The notes under the pieces: model-generated
What the model was told of the DNA's origin: nothing
The model's input: only the letters and a program-made list of their open reading frames with translations
Databases searched by the model: none
DNA from: Prolixibacteraceae bacterium
GTDB taxonomy: Bacteria > Bacteroidota > Bacteroidia > Bacteroidales > Prolixibacteraceae
DNA: 43,097 nucleotides
Direction: 5' to 3'
Assembly (NCBI GenBank): GCA_025355875.1
Contig: JANXYV010000146.1
Location: forward strand, 1-43,097
Position numbers and translations under genes: made by a program
Shown here: in pieces, positions 27,602-36,752 of the stretch
Layout: the number at the start of each line of letters is the position of its first letter
How positions within the stretch are numbered: the first letter of the stretch is position 1

Positions 27602-28293
27602 AAGTTTGAATGTCTGGGGAATAATTTGGGACTGAGTTTAAATTTCCGGTCAAGCCATGGATTTTTGAACCGCGGTTGAAAGTAGAGGAAAATGATTGTG
27701 ACGATTATCCCGATGGTGGCCCCGCCAACCACATCAAGCGGAAAATGTGCCGATAGATATATTCGGGAATAACCCACCGAACAAGCACCGAGGAATAACA
27801 CGAATTGGGTAATTCTTTTTTTACTCAGGTTCGACAAATACAGACCAACACTGAAAGCTGTTGCTGAATGTCCGGATGGAAACGTATTCATCATGGGAGG
27901 TTGGTAACCATGCACCAGATGAAGAATCCCGTTTCCAAAGTATAACAATGGACGGTTTAGTTCAGGAAAGAAAACATTTTTCAACAGGTTTATTATCAAG
28001 GTAATTATCAGGGTAATAGCCAGAAATGTCAATGCTTCACGGAACGAAACCCAAAGCAGTACCACTACCAGGAGGAATGCAACAACGCCATCGCCCAAAT
28101 TGGTGAGATATAAAAAAATATAGTCGGATGTTTTTGTATTGCAGCTGTTTAAATGGAGAAAAAGGCCTGCGTTACCATGCTTTCCGATCAGGATTCCAAC
28201 GAAAGTGAAAACAAGGATAAATGACACCAAAAAGAACTTGTTAACGTTCAAAATCCTGTAAAAACCTGAATTAGATCCGAAATTTGAATTCAT
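27598..28293 (-). CDS. PAP2-family membrane phosphatase
   Basis: 231 residues from the ATG at 28293 (a TTG at 28317 would add eight). About six TM segments carry the phosphatidic-acid phosphatase signature: KNVFFPELNRP (K...RP), PSGHSATAFS (PSGH) and SRIYLSAHFPLDVVGG (SR...H...D). It should dephosphorylate a lipid such as undecaprenyl diphosphate or a lipid A phosphate. Coupled to the GT39 gene, it fits a lipid-linked envelope modification. The 3' end of its ORF is followed by the divergent gap before the BamA-like gene. Confidence 0.88.
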   Translation of the reverse strand: MNSNFGSNSGFYRILNVNKFFLVSFILVFTFVGILIGKHGNAGLFLHLNSCNTKTSDYIFLYLTNLGDGVVAFLLVVVLLWVSFREALTFLAITLIITLIINLLKNVFFPELNRPLLYFGNGILHLVHGYQPPMMNTFPSGHSATAFSVGLYLSNLSKKRITQFVLFLGACSVGYSRIYLSAHFPLDVVGGATIGIIVTIIFLYFQPRFKNPWLDRKFKLSPKLFPRHSNL

Positions 28294-28522
28294 TGCTGCT
28301 CTTTTACCATTGGACAAAGATACAATTCTGAAGTTTTAAAAAAATACAGTTCTCAAATTTCAACTGAAATGCCATTCTGGAAATGTTCTTCCGAAATCCT
28401 GGAAAGAAGAAATCATTCAAGAGCAGTTTGAGAAACTTTTACGAAACCAGAAAGGGAGATCCCTGCAAACATTCTTGTCGATCAACTTGAAAAAATATGT
28501 TACTTTTAAACCAGAAAATCAA

Positions 28523-30355
28523 ATGAGTTTTATTATGTCAATGAAGCGCTACCATATCAGATTTGGATTGGTCTTCACTATTTTCACGATGATTACCTTG
28601 AATGGTTTCGGACAGAAAGATTACAAGCTTCGAAAACTGTCGATTGAAGGAAATGAAACGCTCAAAGACGCTGATATAAAAGCAAATATGAATATCAAAG
28701 CCAAAACGTTCACTCAGAAGTTGAAGTTCTGGGAAAAGGCTCCACGATTTTCAAACATCACTTTCGAAGAAGATCTACAACGGGTGAACAGGTTTTATCA
28801 GAGAAACGGATTTCTTTCTCCCAAAATTGACTATGATTTCATAAAAAAGGATTCAGCAAAATCTATGAAAATCATCCTGAAAATCACCGAAGGGAAGTCA
28901 GTTCAAGTCAAACAGATCGATTACCATATTGTCGATCAGGCCGATACTCTTTCCATACTTCGTTTTCCGGCAAAAGAGATGCCGATCAAGACCGGAGACC
29001 GTTTCCAGGATGAAAAAGTAAAAGCATTTGAAGCTTATCTGCAAAAGAAATATGCCGATCGCGGATATCCATTTCCGAAGGTTAAAACAACCATAGCCAT
29101 GCTTTCTGAAAAAGCTGCTACTGACTTGGATTTCAGTATTAATCCTGGCTCGAAATGCACTTTTGGCCGAACATGGATCAAAAGCGATTCGTTGGTTCCA
29201 CATTCTTTTATCCGAAACCAACTGAAGTATAAACAAGGGGAGCCGTATTCGAAAGACGACATTGAAAAATCGCAAAAGAAATTGTTCGATACGGAGCTTT
29301 TTCAATATGTAGTTATACGCACTTTGGTCGATAGTGTGAAAGACGGGAGTGTTCCGATTCTGATTCAGATGAAAGAAAAGCCGCGCTGGCTGCTCGAAAC
29401 CGGATTTGGCTATGGTTCTGAAGACCGTTTTAGGGTTTCAGCACAGATCACCAGGCGTCAGTTTCTGGGTGGTGCCCGAAAACTCATTTTTACAGGTAAG
29501 CGGTCCTATTATCTTCCGGTGAGTGTGGAGTTCAGTTTTATTCAGCCCGATTTTCTGAAGGACAATCTGGATTTGATTATCAATCCTTACTTCATCTGGG
29601 AAAATGAGACGAGTTATGAAGTCAAGCGTTTGGGGAGCAGCATTACTTTTAAAAACAATTTCACCAAGTATACCTCGGCATACCTGATGTATACCTTCGA
29701 AAAAGACTGGTTTAGTTACAAAGTGGATCCGGCTGAAGTGAGTGAACAGGATAGTTTGCCGTATAATAAATCCGGGGTCACACTTGGTTTTACCCACACT
29801 ACAACAGATGATCTTTTTGATCCGAAGAAAGGAATTCGTTTCAACGCCTATTTTACCTTGATGGGACTTGGCTTTGAGTCGAAATATCACTATGTAAAGT
29901 TAGAGATCGATGGCCGGAAATATTTCCAGATGGATAACAAGAAAGTCTTTGCTACCCGGATTCACGCCGGAGTAATGCAGCCAATCATGGGCGACCCGGA
30001 AACTCCGATTGAAGACCGTTTTATGCTTGGTGGGGCGCTTTCGTTACGTGGGTGGGGGCGAAACCAGATTTCGCCCGTCAACGAAAGCGGAGATTTGGTG
30101 GGAGGAAACAGCATGATTGAAGGTAGTGCCGAACTTCGGTTTCCGGTCTATGAAATTCTTTCCGGAGGGCTTTTTCTGGATTCGGGAAATGTTTGGGCAG
30201 ATCCGTATGCCATTGATCTGACTGATTTGCGAACTGATATAGGAATTGGATTGCGGGCCAGTACGCCAATCGGACCTGTCAGGGTTGACTTTGCCACGCC
30301 CATTTTTGAGAAGTTTAAGGCCATGGTGTTCTTTTCGATCGGACATGCATTTTAA
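28523..30355 (+). CDS. tamA: BamA/TamA-family outer-membrane protein (Omp85)
   Basis: 610 residues from the ATG at 28523 (TTG at 28475 is unlikely; an ATG at 28541 also fits). A signal peptide ends near GFGQ. About 32-315 carry POTRA-like repeats (LRKLSIEGNETLKDADIKAN; RFYQRNGFLSPKIDYDF; KYADRGYPFPKVKT). About 320-610 is the 16-strand barrel, with the L6 motif SLRGWG. It ends FSIGHAF. Its place directly before tamB makes it the TamA partner in membrane assembly. Unlike the lipidated TamL described in Bacteroidota, no lipobox Cys is visible. Confidence 0.86.
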   Translation: MSFIMSMKRYHIRFGLVFTIFTMITLNGFGQKDYKLRKLSIEGNETLKDADIKANMNIKAKTFTQKLKFWEKAPRFSNITFEEDLQRVNRFYQRNGFLSPKIDYDFIKKDSAKSMKIILKITEGKSVQVKQIDYHIVDQADTLSILRFPAKEMPIKTGDRFQDEKVKAFEAYLQKKYADRGYPFPKVKTTIAMLSEKAATDLDFSINPGSKCTFGRTWIKSDSLVPHSFIRNQLKYKQGEPYSKDDIEKSQKKLFDTELFQYVVIRTLVDSVKDGSVPILIQMKEKPRWLLETGFGYGSEDRFRVSAQITRRQFLGGARKLIFTGKRSYYLPVSVEFSFIQPDFLKDNLDLIINPYFIWENETSYEVKRLGSSITFKNNFTKYTSAYLMYTFEKDWFSYKVDPAEVSEQDSLPYNKSGVTLGFTHTTTDDLFDPKKGIRFNAYFTLMGLGFESKYHYVKLEIDGRKYFQMDNKKVFATRIHAGVMQPIMGDPETPIEDRFMLGGALSLRGWGRNQISPVNESGDLVGGNSMIEGSAELRFPVYEILSGGLFLDSGNVWADPYAIDLTDLRTDIGIGLRASTPIGPVRVDFATPIFEKFKAMVFFSIGHAF

Positions 30356-30365
30356 TGGTTAAGCG

Positions 30366-33300
30366 ATGAAGAAACTGAGGATAATAGGGTTGATCATGCT
30401 GTCAGGAATAGTATTCCTGTTGGTGATCGGCTGCCTTTTAACCGCGAAGGGAACTTTCAATGAAATAATCATCCGGCAGGGTGTAAATCAGGCAAATAAG
30501 ATGCTGAACGCCGAATTGTCGGTTGGCGAACTCTCCGGAAATCCTTTTACACACCTGACATTGCACAAGGTTCGTTTGGTTCAGGAGAATCAGGAAATAC
30601 TGAGCATTGAAACGGTGGAGCTTGGATACAGCCTGATCAGCCTTTTCAAAAAGGAGATTGCAGTCGACGAAATCAAAATCAGCAGTCCGAAACTGAAGGT
30701 TTGGCAGGACAGCGATTCCCTTTGGAATGTTCAGAAGCTGATGAAACCAAGCAATTCGACGGCCAGTGAGAAAAGTGGAGATGGATTTCCCTACAAACTG
30801 AACATCGTAAACCTGGAATGTTCTCAATTATCGGCAAGCATTTGTCCACTGGATTCGGCTTCAATCCTTCCAAAATCGCTTGAAGCAAGTTGGTCGCTGT
30901 CGTATTTGATGAAAGGTAATGATATGCAGCTGAAAATGAAAAATCTGGCTATCCAGACAATTCATCCGAAGCTGGAAATTGAAAGTTTGACTTTTGATTT
31001 TTCCAGTGATTCATCTTCCTATAGCTGGGATGGGTTACGTCTTCATATGCCTCATTCAGAGCTTGTTTCAGAAGGAAAATATTTTCCGGCACAACCGTTC
31101 CGGTCTTCGGGCAAAATATCGGTTGACACTCTTACATTTGCGCTAATCCATGAATTCATGCCTGGTTTTGTCCTGAAAGGCAATCCTTCTGTTTCCATTT
31201 CAGCAACAGGCCAATCCGACCGGATCAACATTTCAGCTAAAATAGGAGAACTTCAGCAAAAAGCTGAAATTTCAGGATGGATGAAGAAATCGGAAAAATC
31301 TCCTGAATACGATTTGAATCTGGATGTTTCCAATATCGACGGATCGACCTGGACTGGAAATCCGGAATACGCTACAAAAATAACAGGAAAACTTCACGCA
31401 ATCGGATCAGGTTTTGATCCTGAAAAGTCTAGCCTGTCTGCTTCCGGAAATTTTTCGGAACTGAGCTACCTGGATAAAACACTGAAAAACCTGGTTTTCG
31501 AAGCCCGGAAAGATTCTTCAACCATCGGCGGCAATTTGTCGACCGATACCTGGTTTGGCGGATTGGCGGCCGATTTTCGGGTGGCCGATTTTCTTTCCCG
31601 GTTCCGGTATTCGGTACTTTGCTCTGCAAAAAACATTGACTTGTCAAAAATCAGTTTTCCGAATAACCTTTCTTCAGCCATCAATTTAAAAATAAAGGCG
31701 GCAGGCGAGGGGATGAACCCTTTGAAAGGAATGGTGAAAGCAAATATCCAGTCGTCCAATTCTACCATCACTAAACGGCCAATCGACGATTTTCAAACGG
31801 ATTTCAGCTATGAAAACGGGAATTATAACTTGGTTGATCTGAATCTGAATACCCCGTTTTTTCGGCTGGTAGCAGATGGAAATGGAAATATTCAGAAAGA
31901 AAATCATGTCCGGTTCGATTTTGAGACTAAAGCCTTTGATGATTTGCTGAAACTGACCGGCTTTGGTCAATACTCGCTTGAAGGAAAAATCAAAGGACAA
32001 TTTGAAGGGAGTGCTAAAAATTACAAGGTCATTTCCAATGTCAATTTAGCCCGGTTCAATTCCGATTCATTGTTTGTAAAAGACTGTAAAGCTGATTTGG
32101 ATCTGACCCGGGATTCCAGTTTCAGGGCAGAATCGAAGCTTGAACTTGGCTCGGTAAGTATGGGGAATCAGGTATTTAAAAACCTCCATGCCAGTCTGAA
32201 TGAAATCCTGGCTGAAGAGATTTCGCTGGGCTTGAAAGTCGATATTGACACGGTAAGTATCAACAGTAAAAACCTGGGAGCCCTGAAAGCTGAAGCATTG
32301 CTTTTTTCCGACGATTCTCTCAGGCTTGATGCAAATTTCAAACTGGATAGCTTGAGCTACCTGCCTGTAAAAACTGGCGCTTCCAGTCTTTCTTTGAAAT
32401 CCCGGCTATCGAAGGGCGACGATAAAAACAATTTGATCCTTGCTTTACATCAACTAACTGAACGTTTTAATTATTTGCCATTTATGAATTATTTGTCGGA
32501 GGTGAAAAAAGATTCGGCAAAAATTTACGGACATCTGGATCTTCAGAATCTTTCGATTGATACCTTGACGGTACACAATACAAAAGCTGAGCTAAATATG
32601 ATGGCCGATCTCAATACGGTGAAAGGAACCATGACTGTTTCGGTTGACAGTTTGAATTACAACGGGTTTGCCATGGAAAACAGCCGCCTTCATACTTCAT
32701 TCCTGAATAGAAATTTCAGGAATGAGCTGAGCATCAAGGTTAATGATTCAATTCAAGGTAAATCAACCTTTGATATCAATTTCGGAAACAATGTGGAAGT
32801 CGGACTCCACAATCTGGAACTCCGGACTTCGCGAAATACCTGGAAAGGTGGTGGCGATTCGACCCGGATTATCTACGGCGACAATTCAATGAAATTCAAA
32901 AACCTGACCATTTCGGCCAATGACCAGAATTACATCAAGGCTGAAGGCAATTTTGCACTGAAGGGAGACGAAAACCTTGAAGTACACCTCCGGGGTTTTA
33001 ACCTTAAAGATATCAATAAAATAGCAGGAGGACCTATCCCTATCCTGGGAAATATGGATGCTTCCTTAAAATTGACCGGTACTGCTCTTCAACCAGAAAT
33101 TGTTTCTGAATTGAATCTGAAAAACCTTCAGGTAAAGGATGAGAAAATTGACCGTATTGATGCAATGCTTCATTTTCAGAAGGATACCGTTGAGATTGGC
33201 GGAACCTGGAATGTAGTCGATACCCTGATGTTCGAAGCAAAACTGAAGAGCCCTTTCCATTTCTCACTTGAAAATCCGGCGTTCAAACTTCCCTCCCCAA

Positions 33301-34706
33301 CCGACAATCTGGAAGCTAGCTTTAAACTGAATCAGTTTAATCTTTCCAGGCTTATCCCTTTCATACCGGTTGGTCAAATCGATATTAAGGGATATGTAAA
33401 CTCAGAGCTGGCCGCTTCAGGTCCGTTAAATAACCTAAAAATCGACGGTTTTGTGAACTGGAAAGATGGGAAATTCCATTTGCCTGAGTATGGTTTATTG
33501 TACGACAAGGTGAGAATAAACGCCGGAATTAAAAACGATTCCATTTTTATTAAAGAATTTAAGGCGGAAGCAGGTACCGGATCACTCGAACTGAAAGGGT
33601 ATAGCCGACTGGACCAACAGAGCTATTATTCGCCAAAAGAAGTCTCTTTACGACTGATCGGAAAAGAGTTTAAAGTGGTTGACTCCGACCGTTTACAGGC
33701 AACCATCAATACCAATATCACCCTGAAAAATGAAAGTGGAACCCCTGTTTTTGATGGAAATCTGGATGTTATCCGTTCTGAAGTAAATGCTGATGCCTTC
33801 ATTTCCGACTACAAAAAAGCCTCCGACGAGGAAGATTTGCCGATGTTAATAAAGGCCATGGAAAGGCAATCCAAATTGAAAGCAAAAGACGCTCAGAAAG
33901 ATTCGATCGGTGGAATGATGCGTCCAGATATGGAATTCTACAACAAGTTGCGGGGGAGTTTTAACATTACCATTCCACGCAATTTATGGATCCGCGGCAA
34001 AGACATGGGGATTGAAGTCAAAGGCGATCTTCGGGCCGCGAAAGAAGGCAAGAACCTGGTTTTATTTGGAACACTGGAGGTGAAACAGGGTTTTTATAAA
34101 CTTTACGGAAAGAAGTTTGATTTTAAGAGTGGGAAGATCACCTTAACCGGCGATGAAGATATCAATCCGATCCTTGAATTTGTGGTGGCTTATTCGTTCA
34201 GAGATTATGAAAAAGTTTTGAAAAGCATGGAGGTAAAAATCACCGGAAGGTTAAAAGATCCGCAGATAACCTTTGAAATGAACGGAACGAAGATTGATGA
34301 ACAGGATGCGCTTTCATACCTCATTTTTGGCTGCTCGATGTCTGAATTATCAGATGGTCAGGAATCTACGCTGGAAATAAATACTTCGACCATTGCCAAA
34401 AATGTAGCATTTGGTCAAATGTCGAATGTTCTGAAAGATGCAATGCAATCGTCGCTTAAGCTGGATGTGGTGGAAATTGCCGGCGAAGACAACTGGGATG
34501 CGGCAAGCGTCACGGTTGGCAAATACATCAACTCAAACCTGTATATGAGTTACCAGTACACTTTTGCCCTTGACAAAAAGACGAAGATTATTGAGCCGCA
34601 GAAAATATCGGTTGAATACCAGATTTTTCATTTTCTTTCTCTGAAAGCTACCAATCAAAGCCCGAATTCTGGTTTGGATTTAATATTCAAAAAGGAATAC
34701 AAATGA
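30366..34706 (+). CDS. tamB: translocation/assembly module TamB
   Basis: The 1446-residue protein has an N-terminal TM anchor (about 5-27), then AsmA-like beta-repeats (for example SIETVELGYSLISLFKKEIA, VDEIKISSPKLKVWQDSDSL), a very long beta-helical body and the TamB C-terminal domain (about 1050-1446, containing DKVRINAGIKNDSIFIKEF and NLWIRGKDMGIEVKGDLR). It ends GLDLIFKKEYK. TamB forms a groove between the membranes that carries lipids or helps barrel proteins. It begins 10 nt after tamA, so they form one operon. Its stop is 5 nt from the convergent VOC gene, with no clear terminator between. Confidence 0.9.
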   Translation: MKKLRIIGLIMLSGIVFLLVIGCLLTAKGTFNEIIIRQGVNQANKMLNAELSVGELSGNPFTHLTLHKVRLVQENQEILSIETVELGYSLISLFKKEIAVDEIKISSPKLKVWQDSDSLWNVQKLMKPSNSTASEKSGDGFPYKLNIVNLECSQLSASICPLDSASILPKSLEASWSLSYLMKGNDMQLKMKNLAIQTIHPKLEIESLTFDFSSDSSSYSWDGLRLHMPHSELVSEGKYFPAQPFRSSGKISVDTLTFALIHEFMPGFVLKGNPSVSISATGQSDRINISAKIGELQQKAEISGWMKKSEKSPEYDLNLDVSNIDGSTWTGNPEYATKITGKLHAIGSGFDPEKSSLSASGNFSELSYLDKTLKNLVFEARKDSSTIGGNLSTDTWFGGLAADFRVADFLSRFRYSVLCSAKNIDLSKISFPNNLSSAINLKIKAAGEGMNPLKGMVKANIQSSNSTITKRPIDDFQTDFSYENGNYNLVDLNLNTPFFRLVADGNGNIQKENHVRFDFETKAFDDLLKLTGFGQYSLEGKIKGQFEGSAKNYKVISNVNLARFNSDSLFVKDCKADLDLTRDSSFRAESKLELGSVSMGNQVFKNLHASLNEILAEEISLGLKVDIDTVSINSKNLGALKAEALLFSDDSLRLDANFKLDSLSYLPVKTGASSLSLKSRLSKGDDKNNLILALHQLTERFNYLPFMNYLSEVKKDSAKIYGHLDLQNLSIDTLTVHNTKAELNMMADLNTVKGTMTVSVDSLNYNGFAMENSRLHTSFLNRNFRNELSIKVNDSIQGKSTFDINFGNNVEVGLHNLELRTSRNTWKGGGDSTRIIYGDNSMKFKNLTISANDQNYIKAEGNFALKGDENLEVHLRGFNLKDINKIAGGPIPILGNMDASLKLTGTALQPEIVSELNLKNLQVKDEKIDRIDAMLHFQKDTVEIGGTWNVVDTLMFEAKLKSPFHFSLENPAFKLPSPTDNLEASFKLNQFNLSRLIPFIPVGQIDIKGYVNSELAASGPLNNLKIDGFVNWKDGKFHLPEYGLLYDKVRINAGIKNDSIFIKEFKAEAGTGSLELKGYSRLDQQSYYSPKEVSLRLIGKEFKVVDSDRLQATINTNITLKNESGTPVFDGNLDVIRSEVNADAFISDYKKASDEEDLPMLIKAMERQSKLKAKDAQKDSIGGMMRPDMEFYNKLRGSFNITIPRNLWIRGKDMGIEVKGDLRAAKEGKNLVLFGTLEVKQGFYKLYGKKFDFKSGKITLTGDEDINPILEFVVAYSFRDYEKVLKSMEVKITGRLKDPQITFEMNGTKIDEQDALSYLIFGCSMSELSDGQESTLEINTSTIAKNVAFGQMSNVLKDAMQSSLKLDVVEIAGEDNWDAASVTVGKYINSNLYMSYQYTFALDKKTKIIEPQKISVEYQIFHFLSLKATNQSPNSGLDLIFKKEYK

Positions 34707-34711
34707 TAATC

Positions 34712-35800
34712 CTACCGAACCCGCTTCAGGCTGAATAACTTCAGGATAAATCGTGACAATGGCTTATTGGCGGGTCGTTTATTCAGATTGAGGTATATTC
34801 CAAATTTCTTCAGGATCGGAACCCGGTGAGTTTCAACAAATTCAATCAAAGTTCCTTCCGGCGCCTGGATATATGAAAAACTACCGGCTGCTTCGCCCAT
34901 ATCAAAGGTTTTGCCATGCTTCATGCTGTCAACAGTAAAGGGGAAACCTTTATCTTTCACTTCGGTTCGTAAATCATCCATTCCATACATATCAAAACAT
35001 AGGTGGATAAAACCCAAGTCGCCCCACATTCGCCCTTTGAAAATATCGACAGGTTCGCGGTCGAGCACCTGGATGAGTTCAATTTCGGAAGAGCCAAACA
35101 ACGGACTGAACGGACTTGTTCTGTTTTCGCTGTGGCGAAGAAGCACACGGCGAAATTTGCCTTCCGATCCGGGAAGTCCCTGCCAATCGCTGAATATGCC
35201 GGTTTCGTCATATACAATCTGATCATAATTCAGGATGTCGGTATATACCTTCAAAGAGCTTTCCATGTCGATTACCCCGATGACTGTTCCCAGAATGCCG
35301 CCATTACTTGCCTTGGTGGGCATAAACTGATACGGATGCTGCACCAATTCCCAAATATTTTCAAACGGATCCTGAAGATAAAAATGCGGATTTCCGGCAG
35401 GGTCGTTCGTAACTTCAGTCAGCAATTTGATTCCTTTTTCCTTAAAATTCAGGTAAGCTGCTCGTGCATCCATCGTTTTAAGTTTTCCGACGGAAATACC
35501 AAGATCGCCCAGCAGGATCGCCAAATGAGGTCCGACCGGTAATTTACCGGTATGTTGCCATACTTCAAATCCACCACCACCTTGCATGTTCAAGGCAAGA
35601 ACCGCGTGTCGCTCACGGGTTTCACCTTCGGTATGGTGTAGCATCAGCTCAGCCACCGCCTTTTCGTCGAACACTAGAATATCCATACCGAAATTCTCGC
35701 GAAACCATTTAAAAGCTTCTGCTATATTTTCAACACCAACTCCAAGTTGTTGAATTCCGTTAATCTGCTTTGCCATTTTCCCTTTCATATTGGGCAACAT
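34712..35800 (-). CDS. VOC-superfamily protein (two-domain dioxygenase/HPPD-like)
   Basis: 362 residues from the ATG at 35798-35800, which overlaps the stop of the SDR gene (TGATG). Two VOC/glyoxalase-fold repeats: about 12-150 (IQQLGVGVENIAEAFKWFRE, HFYLQDPFENIWELVQHP) and about 165-320 (GTVIGVIDMESSLKVYTDIL, GFIHLCFDMYGMDDL, GTLIEFVETHRVP). The H/E metal ligands typical of the fold are partly visible (H in GFIHLCFD, E in LIEFVE). It may be an Fe-dependent dioxygenase or isomerase. With the SDR it forms a two-gene oxidation unit. Confidence 0.8.
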   Translation of the reverse strand: MLPNMKGKMAKQINGIQQLGVGVENIAEAFKWFRENFGMDILVFDEKAVAELMLHHTEGETRERHAVLALNMQGGGGFEVWQHTGKLPVGPHLAILLGDLGISVGKLKTMDARAAYLNFKEKGIKLLTEVTNDPAGNPHFYLQDPFENIWELVQHPYQFMPTKASNGGILGTVIGVIDMESSLKVYTDILNYDQIVYDETGIFSDWQGLPGSEGKFRRVLLRHSENRTSPFSPLFGSSEIELIQVLDREPVDIFKGRMWGDLGFIHLCFDMYGMDDLRTEVKDKGFPFTVDSMKHGKTFDMGEAAGSFSYIQAPEGTLIEFVETHRVPILKKFGIYLNLNKRPANKPLSRFILKLFSLKRVR

Positions 35801-36594
35801 CACATCGGTTTGATGCGTGTGGCCATGTAGTAATAAAGTGTGGGCAAAAACCGGCGGATGTGTAACATCAGCATCTCATTGCCACCTACCCAAATTTCTT
35901 TTTTCTCCTGTTTTAATCCGGAAAAAATAAGTTTTGCAGCTTTTCCTGCCGTAATTCCATTGGCCTGGCCATCATCCAGTATCCCATGTTCCTTCCCTTG
36001 TTTGTCAATGGCAAATCTGGAAATATTGGTTTGTACCCGACCCGGAATCAGAATACTCACCTTGATCTGGTATTTTGAATTCTCGGCCAATAAACTTTCA
36101 AAAAAGCCATGAATGGCATGCTTTGAAGCTGAATAGGCTGAACGGTATGGAAACCCGAACTTGCCAACCAGACTTGAAGTAGCAGCCAGTTGACCACCGC
36201 CATTCTGAATCATGTGCGGCAACACAGCTTTTGTTAATGCAATCACTCCAAAGAAATTGACTTCCATGATCAGGCGGTCGTTTTCAATAGGAGTTTCAGC
36301 CACCAGCGATCGCTGACTGATTCCGGCAAACTGGTACAATCCGTATATCGTTTCGCCATCGCCGATCACCTTCCTGGCTGTTTCAAAGATCGATGAAGTG
36401 TCAGTCATATCGAGCGGCTCAATCCGGACGGAACTTCCTTTGGCAAGAATTTCCGAAGCAGTTTGCTGCAATCCTTTCAAATCGCGGTCAGAAATGATTA
36501 ATCTTGCCTGATTATCTGCTATTTCAAGCGATAAAGCGCGCCCCATACCAGAGGCAGCTCCTGTAATCCAAAACGTTTTCCCGGCAAAATCCAT
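35800..36594 (-). CDS. short-chain dehydrogenase/reductase with altered NNAG motif
   Basis: The 264-residue protein has the cofactor loop TGAASGMG (11-18), DMTD (62-65) and the active residues S140/S141, Y154 and K158 (YSASK), with N113 in EVNFFG. The motif usually NNAG reads QFAG (88-91). It should still be an active reductase with NAD(P); the loss of the NNAG asparagines may affect adenine-ring stacking. It is translationally coupled to the VOC gene. Substrate unknown. Confidence 0.87.
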   Translation of the reverse strand: MDFAGKTFWITGAASGMGRALSLEIADNQARLIISDRDLKGLQQTASEILAKGSSVRIEPLDMTDTSSIFETARKVIGDGETIYGLYQFAGISQRSLVAETPIENDRLIMEVNFFGVIALTKAVLPHMIQNGGGQLAATSSLVGKFGFPYRSAYSASKHAIHGFFESLLAENSKYQIKVSILIPGRVQTNISRFAIDKQGKEHGILDDGQANGITAGKAAKLIFSGLKQEKKEIWVGGNEMLMLHIRRFLPTLYYYMATRIKPM

Positions 36595-36678
36595 CCGATC
36601 TGATTAATATTCGGGCAAAAATATAAAAACATTTGAGCATTAAGCATACTACAGTCAGAAGCTTGGATTCTTCTGACT

Positions 36679-36717
36679 AAAAAAATGTAGGTAATCCGGG
36701 AATTTCCCAAATTACCT
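36679..36717 (-). terminator. rho-independent terminator after the Gfo/Idh/MocA gene
   Basis: On the minus strand AGGTAAT (36717-36711) and GGGAA pair with TTCCC and ATTACCT (36695-36689) in a long stem interrupted by a two-base mismatch, followed by ACATTTTTTT. It lies 36 nt after the gene stop. A second perfect 9-bp hairpin (AGTCAGAAG/CTTCTGACT, 36653-36678) lies just beyond. Confidence 0.75.
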
Positions 36718-36752
36718 GCATGATTGATTTTTATTACCAAAACTCATTGAAA

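Noticed and set aside
36653-36678. Second hairpin AGTCAGAAG/CTTCTGACT as terminator
   Set aside because: On the minus strand the T run comes before it, not after; the terminator is the neighbouring hairpin at 36689-36717.
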